Assembly: GCA_019009955.1 (NCBI GenBank)
Contig: CM032230.1
Location: forward strand, 110,909,001-110,973,000
Reading direction: 5' to 3'
Origin: Riptortus pedestris
Taxonomy: Eukaryota > Arthropoda > Insecta > Hemiptera > Alydidae
DNA length: 64,000 bases
Position 1 is the stretch's first letter; each line of letters starts with the position of its first letter. The position numbers and the translations under genes are program-made. This document shows, in pieces, positions 56,631 through 64,000 of the stretch. The notes beneath the pieces were generated by a model, which did no database searches, was not told where the DNA came from, and worked only from the letters and a program-made list of their open reading frames with translations.

Positions 56631-59600
56631 AAAAAGCTTACCTCTGCAATCATTTCAAATGGGCCAGGACGACGAGATTACCTAATTTTAAATCTTCCCT
56701 TTTAAATTCTCTCCTTTATCTCACTTTGTTTGTGGCGTTTCTTCTTGATGCTTCAGAGGTAAGACGTATCTGTTGTAAATCTTTTAGATCTGGTTATATG
56801 ATATTCTTTACTTTCTCCATTTTGCCTTATATGAGCTCATCAGGACCCAAAGTAATTTTTATTATTATAATTAGCCTTTATTATTATAACTTTATTCGAC
56901 AGATTTAATGCAGTCTCACTTTAGATCTTGTTGATAACCCTTCACGGACGGATTGAATAAATATATTACTCCTGAACGACATATCTTTTTCTTTAACCGT
57001 CTTATTTTAAGCTTCAAGTGTATATTAATTAACTTAATTAGTGGTAACAAACCAAGTTAGTGTTTAGTGGAAGTAGATATATTACAACTAATGTGAACGC
57101 TCGAGCATGTCCGATGTGTCTTGGTAAAGAATTTTGTAAAGTTTCTAATGTTTTCCAAATTTTGGAATAGACGCCATTGAATATAAATAAACATATTGTA
57201 GCACATCAAAACCGTATTTTAACATTAGTCCGGTGTTAGTAAAATGGGATATATTCAAACGGACCATTGCTTCAGAAATACAGCAATAACAAAGTATATT
57301 CTTGCTAAACTTTATTATTTGTAATACGTTTCTTCGGTTTTGTCAAAAATTGAGCACCGGAAAATAGTCGGTTACAGTGATCCAATTAAGTCTGAAAATA
57401 TCAGGGCAAGAGAAATAGTCCAGCTGGTGAATATATGTAAATATATTGCTATTTCTGCCGGTGTCCATCAAAGGTCACATAAACCCCTTAAGGTCAGCTG
57501 TCAAGGGTTGATAATCATATCAGGGCTTATCTGTCATCTAGCAACTGGCGACATTCAAATGCTGCTAACGTCTTCAATGTCAAGTTCCTCAGAAAGTCAA
57601 ACTGGCTGAGCGCTCACTTCTAAATGAACAACAAAGATTCTGACATCACTGAGTAGATCCAAAAAAATAGTGATACTATCTATAAATAACTCAGTCATGT
57701 ACTACAGAAATGCAACAGTGTCAATGATATGATTTACAGAATCTGCAAGATCTTCAGTGTGAATGTCATTTAGGAGGATACAGAGAATGAAGATATCGAA
57801 ATCGTTTTATGGCTAAGAATAATGTAAGACTGCATACCCAGGATTACTTGAAGTGGTTAGTGGTCTTGGATTAGAGAATCCATGCTGCAGACCATACTGA
57901 ACGGTGAGAGATGGAGACAGAGGTCTGGGTTCTTCAAGGGCCTAGAAGAATGTTTTTATGTTTATGCATAGTGGTACTGGGATGTTAAACTTTCCCATAG
58001 GAATCATCTCTTGTGTATTGGAATTTTTGTACACATGGAAAAGATAAAGGAAAGTTGATCCTAACGACAGTTAATGGTTTCCTTATGCCTTCTGCACAGG
58101 TATATTCCATTATATAGATTATAGGAATATATTTTCAAGTTTAATTTCCTTTGAAAGAATGGGAGCTCAAGTCTAGGCTTACTGACGGCGTGCTCTAGGC
58201 CACTCTCTGATTCATCTCTCCCAACTCTCGGAGAATGGTTGTCCCTAACCTGTCTCTCTCTCCACATCATTTTAAGGGACGTCATTTCATGATATTTCCA
58301 CCTCGTATAGTCCCAAGTGAAAGTATGATAATTTGTGTTAATTTCTTCTTCTTTCATCTCAGCAAGGTCCCAGAATTCCCACTTCACAACTATTCCTTTA
58401 TTGGCCTATTATTCCACTTTACAACGGCCTGCATTCTCCTAGTTTTCGGGGTTCGAAGGGGCTTCCGCGGATAAAAGGTAGAGTGAGGCCCCCTCGTCTT
58501 TTTTTTTATTTTTATTGATTACACTGTATGCGGTAATAAACATAGACTGTAGCTGTAAAGCCGGACTCAGTATGTATTGAATTGTTACACACATTTTTTA
58601 TAGGGAGAGACCTACTGCGGAGACAGTTATATTAGTATTTTAATGGACACGAAAATCATAATGAACTCAAAAGACCTCAACTTTAAGTTGAATTTGTAAT
58701 AGAAGTATTGAAACGATAAAATTTACTGTATCTTCAGGATCTGTAATATTTACGTATGCAAAAATAAAGGTTTTACTTATTTATTATCTTCTATTACTTC
58801 ATCTGCTCTGAGGTTTACCTGAAACTCACTTAACTCTTCTTAATTCTTTATTTCTCCATTATTTTTCATTCACTAGCTTTGTTAGACAGACACCCCTCAT
58901 CAGCATGTGTAAACTGATACACATGCACGTAGTAACCAGTATTTAGTATGACTGGGCAAGCTGCAGCCAGCTACATCATAGCGTACTCTGCATTTTTGGA
59001 GGTCAGGGGCTAGGATATACCTAACCCGCTATGCCTTAGAGCCATGCGGGCATTCTCCCGTGCAAACCAAGTCCAGGAATTGAGGGGTTTAATTATATTA
59101 AATTCCCCCGCCAGTAGCCAACATAATCCCTCCCCTCTCGCTGTTTCTCAGCCCCCTCTTCTCCCTTTCCTATCAACTTCCCCCTTGAACTCATTTTTCT
59201 CACTACTCTTCGCTTCACTTTCTTATCGCAGACCAGCTTGATCGTGCAGGCATTTTACCCGAATCAGTTTCAAATGAGGTAGGAAGCAGAAAGCACAACT
59301 TGCAGTCCTATTCCGTCTATCCGTGCTCATTATTTAAAGCACGAAACATGGTTCAGATCTGATCAGATAATGTTCTGTTGCAGAATGCGTGTTGTATGCA
59401 AAGAAATTAATTGAAAATTCCTACATGATATTCCTCAAAGGCCATATGAGCTAACCCGTGAGACATAAAGATGATATATACGTATGCATTTGAAAATAGG
59501 GAAACCAGCATGAAATTTTCAAAGGTATATGGTCCCTAGATCCCGACGAATAGTACGTGCTTCGAGCAATTTATATCGTAGCAGTATTCGTGTATGTTGG

Positions 59601-60627
59601 ACTGTTCAAGGCTGAATTCTTACAGCGCTGTTTGGAAAAATTCAATATTCCACGCGTTAGCAATTTTGAAATGTATCAGGTTAAAATTTCGTCCTGAAAT
59701 GTATCTAACATCATAATGAAGTTGTTATGGCCAACCCTTTTATGTAAAAAGTTATATTTATAAATGATATAGATGTTAGTTTATTAAGTAGTGCATAGCT
59801 TGAATCGGGGGTAGTCGGGATTGCTCGGCATCTTTCGGCACCCAGCTGATGACAATTGACGTACTTTAACAGTATTGTTCTACCGGCCAAGTGACTGCAT
59901 TTTCCAGCTTCTCCCAGTTACAAGAATTTCTTCAACCCCAAGACTTTTCCACAATTGGATCTAATATTCTTATTGGAGATCCAGCAGTTCCAGGACGGCC
60001 ATCGGGAAGAAAAATGGTGGAATGCCGTTGATAGTATCAGGAACCTGATTCACCCATCTGCCTTCACCCAAACCGTGAGTGTCTTATTACCTCTTGACGT
60101 GCATCAATTCTCGCTTAAGACGATCATAATTTTTTTTCTGTTAATATTAAGTAATTTTAGATAATTTAAAGAAAAAGGAAAATTATTCAAGGTCCAAGAC
60201 CGTACAAGAAATTTATTTAATGTATTTTGTTTTTCTTTTAATGAGAAAACATTTATTTCATTTAGTTAATTCGAATAATTATTGTTTTCATATTTGCAAT
60301 TAACAATTAATTTATAACTAACCTTTATAAATCAGTTGAGTTTAAGTTAGTTCACTTAGTTTATTTATTTATAAGCATATGTATCCTTATTTATCCTTAA
60401 TATTCCATTCAAATGAAATATAATATAATCTGTTATCAAAAACCTGGCATCTTTTTTTAATATATATATATTTTTTTAATTTTCTGTGCACCAGCCTAAG
60501 GTGAGATGGACTGGCCTAGGAAAGAATCACTTTGACTCTCCTCCCGCCGTCACAGAAGTCAAAAAGAATTTCTTAAGAGTAAATGAAAGGCATGAATGGC
60601 ATTATAAACCAATTTTGTAAAAAAGGG
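56631..60627. other. Longest stretch without recognised elements
   Basis: About 4 kb with no HINE-like, SINE or Helitron copy that I can see. Frames up to 108 codons exist (57340-57609, 58061-58387, 59044-59241, 59955-60164) but none matches a known family. 58200-59240 is the most G+C-rich part. A weakly expressed exon could hide here. Confidence 0.35.
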
Positions 60628-60793
60628 AAACTTGATCTTTAATTTTAAGTAAAACGCTTATGTATCGAGTATGGTAACACCGCGGCAAAAATGTTGACCA
60701 CAAAACAGGTGTATATGTATTTACATATATTTTCGTCATCCTCTAGGTAGCTTCTATGGATATTTGAGAAAATACGCGACATGAGTACACGGC
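60628..60793 (-). mobile_element. HINE-like fragment
   Basis: AACTTGATCTTTAATTTT, TATCGAGTATGGTAACACC, a short degenerate (TA) and TCGTCATC..GTAGC..ATGGATATTTGAG lead to ACATGAGTACACGGCC, where a SINE-B leader begins. Confidence 0.6.
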
Positions 60794-60799
60794 CTTTCC

Positions 60800-60917
60800 C
60801 CTACCGATTTGAACACACATTTTTCAGTGTTTAGTACCTAAGGAAAAACCAATTATGTTAAAGCGAGAGAATGCACTTCTCAAGCGTTTGTCTAAAAAAA
60901 AAAAAAAAAAAAAAAAT
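60800..60917 (+). repeat. SINE-B leader copy ending in poly-A
   Basis: CTACCGATTTGAACACA, TTTTTCAGTGTTTAGTACC, ATGTTAAAGCGAGAGAATG and CTTCTCAAGCGTTTGTCTA are followed by about 24 A. It is the inverse of 61350-61458, giving ~100-bp inverted repeats 450 bp apart. Confidence 0.65.
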
Positions 60918-61189
60918 TGTTAAACTTTGGCTGAAGTCTTGAGTTGTTCCCAAGACGTTTATTCCAAGAACTCCTATTGTAAAATAAAATAATAACAAAT
61001 AAATATGCAATATTAAATACAACCGTTTAAAAATATTATATCTGCGTTATTATTGATAATTTTGATATAATTATGTTTTCAATTAATAATACATATCTTG
61101 TTTAATGTTAAATATTTTCTTATACCAATTACTTTCTTGACAGAAAGAATTCAAATTTTCTTTAAATACGCTAAAAATTAAATATCAAT

Positions 61190-61458
61190 AATTAAAAAAA
61201 TACTTTTTATTTATGCAAAAAAATCAAAAAGAAAATCCAGAAAAAATAGTCGTTCCGGGCGAGATTCAATCTCTTGATTTCCGATTACAAAAGGAAAGCG
61301 CTAACAACAGAGCCATGGGAAGTGCCTAGAATGGCACACTTTTACAATGTTTTTTAGACAAATGCTTGAGAATTGAATGACGTTCTCTCGCTTTAACAGA
61401 ATTGATTTTCCTTTAGTTACTATACACTGAAAAATATTTGTTCAAATCGGTGGAAATT
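61190..61458 (-). repeat. SINE-B copy, full layout
   Basis: On the minus strand: CCGATTTGAACAAATA leader, GTCTAAAAAACATTG, box-A-like GGCTCTGTTGTTAGC, box-B-like GAGATTGAATCTCGCC and GACTATTTTTTCTGG tail. The same order is found at 3998-4252, which supports a real family. The tRNA of origin is not identified. Confidence 0.65.
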
Positions 61459-62499
61459 CGCTAAAAAAAAATAATATAATGCAACGGACTGATCTTTCCC
61501 AGGAGGTGGGAGATATTATTAGTTTGACCAGCCCTACATGGTGGTCATTTTTTCTTGCGTTGAATTTGGTTAACAGTATTGCTCTTTTCCAATTTCAACG
61601 CGATGGGTACACTAATTATAAGTTCTAATTATCAATTAACTATAGCCATTCAAACGGATTCAATGGACGTCTGCTGTACGTTATCTGAACTTCAAGACTT
61701 GACTTAAGAATACGAAACTTTGGAATCGGCTCTTATTCGGTTAGAGTGATTAGTGGAGAGATGAGTTAAAAATTAAGATAACAACAAGTGGAGACCCCCC
61801 CCCCAGGTCATTAACTGTAGAGTAATTAAAGTTGAAAGTTGTTCAATTAAATGAAGGAGCATCATTAAAGTTGTGTGCTAGTGAGTCGTTAAAGTCTTAA
61901 ATGTTAATGTAAAAATTTGTCAGGGCTATATAGACTTTCTTAAAGCAACTGCAACTTCAGGTCTTTTCATTCGCCACTTAGCCCGCCCGGCATTCTTCAC
62001 CATTTTCTCTTAATTACTTTATAACGCTATATTCAGGACCTTTTAAGGAGTTTTTCAAAGGCCTCATTGGGCTTATAGGGCTTCGGGGGGAGTATAGGGC
62101 TCATTGGGGCCTGAATTCAAGTTATAAACCCATAATATTTCCTCAAGTAGCTACTTGAGTGTCTTATTAAAATTTAATAAGTTCATTTAATGAATTAAGC
62201 TTTGGTCAGTTTATTTTAAACTCTCCAAAGTCTAAATTACCAAAAATAAAATAATATGCTGTGCAAATGGTTTTTTTTTCTTAAAAAAATGATATCAAAT
62301 GAGCTATACTTTAGCAACTATTATCTACAAACGCGTATGGCAGGATCGATCCCCTCACGGCAAAATACTTATTCGCTAGTTCAACTTCAGAGCGCAATAT
62401 TTTTTTTATTCTTCTTAAACTCGACCCAATGTTCTTATATTTTCTTCATAGTTTAATGGCAAAGGTCACTTATAAAACCCATCCTTCGTTGGGGAGAAT
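61459..62499. other. Unrecognised stretch
   Basis: Includes a C-run at 61796-61804. No recognised frame or repeat. Confidence 0.4.
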
Positions 62500-62725
62500 C
62501 AACGACTTCCCCAGTGAGGAAGGAACGAATCCCCAGGAAAGTCTCAAGGAATACAAGTTCCATCTTCTAATCTTTGAGCACTTCAGAAGTTGATGGCCTC
62601 TGAAGAGGCGTTAGTAAAACCATGAAACATGTAGGGCACCGTGAATAAAGAAATGTGTTTTATTGGTGACCTGAGGAAATATATTTATAATATACAGTTT
62701 CCTTCATTCATTACCCCACATTATG
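62500..62725 (+). mobile_element. Second, divergent Penelope-like 3' tail
   Basis: CTTCAGAAGTTGATGGCCTC, CTGAAGAGGCGTTAG, CCATGAAACATGTAGGGC, GTGAATAAAGAAATGTG, TGACCTGAGGAAATA and TTTCCTTCATTCATTACCCC follow the same order as the 22080-22218 tail (..GAAA.., GAATAAAGAA, ACCTGAGATAATA, TTCCTTCACCATCCAGC). Overall identity is low, but the shared order suggests a related element. No flanking duplication or coding is visible. Confidence 0.4.
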
Positions 62726-62952
62726 AACAATTAATACTAACAAAAATAAACTGTAACTTAAGTAAATATTCCTATTAATTCTTTTATATAGTTATTCCTA
62801 CGAATAAGGGTGAGACTAAAATATTCGTATTTATATAGCTAGCTATAAACTTATTGCAGCATATCCACATTTGACAATACAACCAGTTTATTTAATATAT
62901 ACATTAACCAAAAACGTAGTCGAGTATATATATATATAACCAATATTACCAG

Positions 62953-63000
<48 letters not shown>

Positions 63001-63251
63001 CTCACTGGCTTATTATTTTTTTAGACATACACATTTTAGTAAACATTTCTAAAAATTGGTCAAAATTAGGCTCATAGCAAGCTTTATACTGACAGAGAGG
63101 ACCTGAAGAGAGAATCAACCCAAATTAAAATATGTATTGGCCAGATTAAAAAATCACATTCATAAAAAAAATACATTCATAGAATATATATCTTATTTCC
63201 CAATGAATGACAGTTTTTCAAAGATTCTAATCTATAAAGAGATGGAACAAT
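62726..63251. other. A+T-rich spacer with (TA)n
   Basis: A (TA)n tract lies at about 62956-62994. Nothing else was recognised. Confidence 0.5.
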
Positions 63252-63987
63252 TGTGTTCAGTCGTCATTTCAATTTGAATCTCCCGCGCTCGCTGAGTTCA
63301 CAAACCCTCCACACATATACAGATCACCAAGGCCGTGGCCTACAGCGGAAACTACTCAAGAAGGCATCGGCTAGTTACAAGGTTCAGTCAGTTGATCTTA
63401 GACGCTCATTGGGGTCGTTTCTACGGCCAGTGGGGCTTCCCCCCTCGTCCTCCGCTACAGATAACCGCTTCATAAACAACCGCAGTTGGAGTTCACCCGT
63501 GATAGAGTAAGTCAGTTGTTTCATCTCCCGCAAAGCTGCCATCCTGTGCAGATCACCGTAACCGGCTGGAAATCGGATCTTCTACGGAACACAGAACATA
63601 GCAACGAAGGAGGACTCCACTTCTAGGAACGTTTTCGTTTCCCGCAGGTGCCTATTTTAATAATGCTAGCATTATTTGCGCAATTATCAAATGAGTACTC
63701 ACACAATATAGGACCTATCGTTCATTCTATGTATATAAATATATATATTGCCGCTAAATTAGTAAATTAGTATTAGTTTATAAAGTTAAGTTCTTTCTGC
63801 TTCTTGTTCAACCTCTATTTATAACGTGTATTATGTGTAGTTTTAATCAATTCAATATACTTGATTCTTAGGAGAACTCAAATAGTTATTTGTGTTATTT
63901 CCCCTCATCTTTCCAATAGAAAATATTAAATATTTCAGTCTAATGCTCTCTCTTATTCTTGCCTTTAAAAAGCTTCCCGCCATTACA
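63252..63987 (+). mobile_element. LTR of an LTR retrotransposon (736 bp)
   Basis: The repeat opens TGTGTTCAGTC and closes CCGCCATTACA, giving the TG..CA ends expected of an LTR. It matches 36397-37178 in ordered blocks across its length. The next bases, TTTTGGTGCCGAC, look like a primer-binding site complementary to a tRNA ending GGCACCA. If so, this is the 5' LTR and the gag-pol body lies past the window edge. The class (BEL/Pao or Gypsy) cannot be decided from the LTR alone. Confidence 0.7.
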
Positions 63988-63990
63988 TTT

Positions 63991-64000
63991 TGGTGCCGAC
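63991..64000 (+). promoter_or_regulatory. Putative tRNA primer-binding site
   Basis: TGGTGCCGAC lies three bases after the LTR's terminal CA. TGG at this place pairs with the CCA of a tRNA 3' end and primes minus-strand DNA synthesis in LTR elements. The window ends here. Confidence 0.55.

Noticed and set aside
57340..57609. 89-codon frame beginning MSKIEHRK
   Set aside because: Starts mid-sequence without promoter or splice context and matches no known family.

Overview
This is A+T-rich, repeat-saturated eukaryotic DNA from an animal, most likely an invertebrate; the species cannot be fixed from sequence alone. Evidence for an animal is a recognisable ribonuclease-kappa retrocopy, tRNA-derived SINEs with target-site duplications, jockey-like LINE remnants, a Penelope-like retroelement tail, a piggyBac remnant with a spliceable intron, Helitrons with animal-type termini and an LTR retrotransposon. 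No intact host protein-coding gene, tRNA or rRNA gene was found. Most open frames are microsatellite translations or chance frames.

The dominant component is one family of non-coding repeats, about 30 copies or fragments of 0.4-0.8 kb. One end is a near-palindrome centred on CCCTTAAGGG. The other carries the inverted 12-mer GGGAAATCTGCT, then an ACGCAG-CCC-CTGCGT hairpin and GACGGACTTTT. A (TA)n tract lies near the first end. Asymmetric subterminal inverted repeats, a 3' hairpin and an internal microsatellite match non-autonomous Helentrons (HINE/DINE-1 type), and I use 'HINE-like' throughout. Four ordinary non-autonomous Helitrons (A^TC...CTAG^T) are also present, and all lie inside HINE-like copies, three of them in or beside the (TA)n tract.

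Layout. 1-534: compound CT/CA tandem repeat. 643-5650: SINEs and the piggyBac remnant. 5.9-11.8 kb: LINE scraps and two Helitrons nested in HINE-like copies. 12-28 kb: HINE-like copies and SINEs, a Penelope-like palindrome (21.9-22.2 kb) and a Helitron (22.9-23.8 kb). 29-32.2 kb: long CT tract and a 168-bp tandem array. 35-37.2 kb: HINE-like copies and a solo-LTR-like repeat. 40-42.7 kb: dense microsatellites and a 726-bp HINE-like copy. 42,746-43,029: RNASEK retrocopy. 43.8-44.2 kb: LINE C-terminus. 48.6-49.4 kb: decayed ~165-bp satellite. 51-56.6 kb: LINE, long CT tract and the deepest HINE/SINE/Helitron nest. 60.6-61.5 kb: inverted pair of a second SINE. 63,252-64,000: an LTR followed by a TGGTGCC primer-site-like sequence, so an LTR retrotransposon body probably begins at the window edge.

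Nothing here forms a working pathway. The interest lies in the nesting history and in how the HINE-like family exchanges internal modules while keeping its ends.
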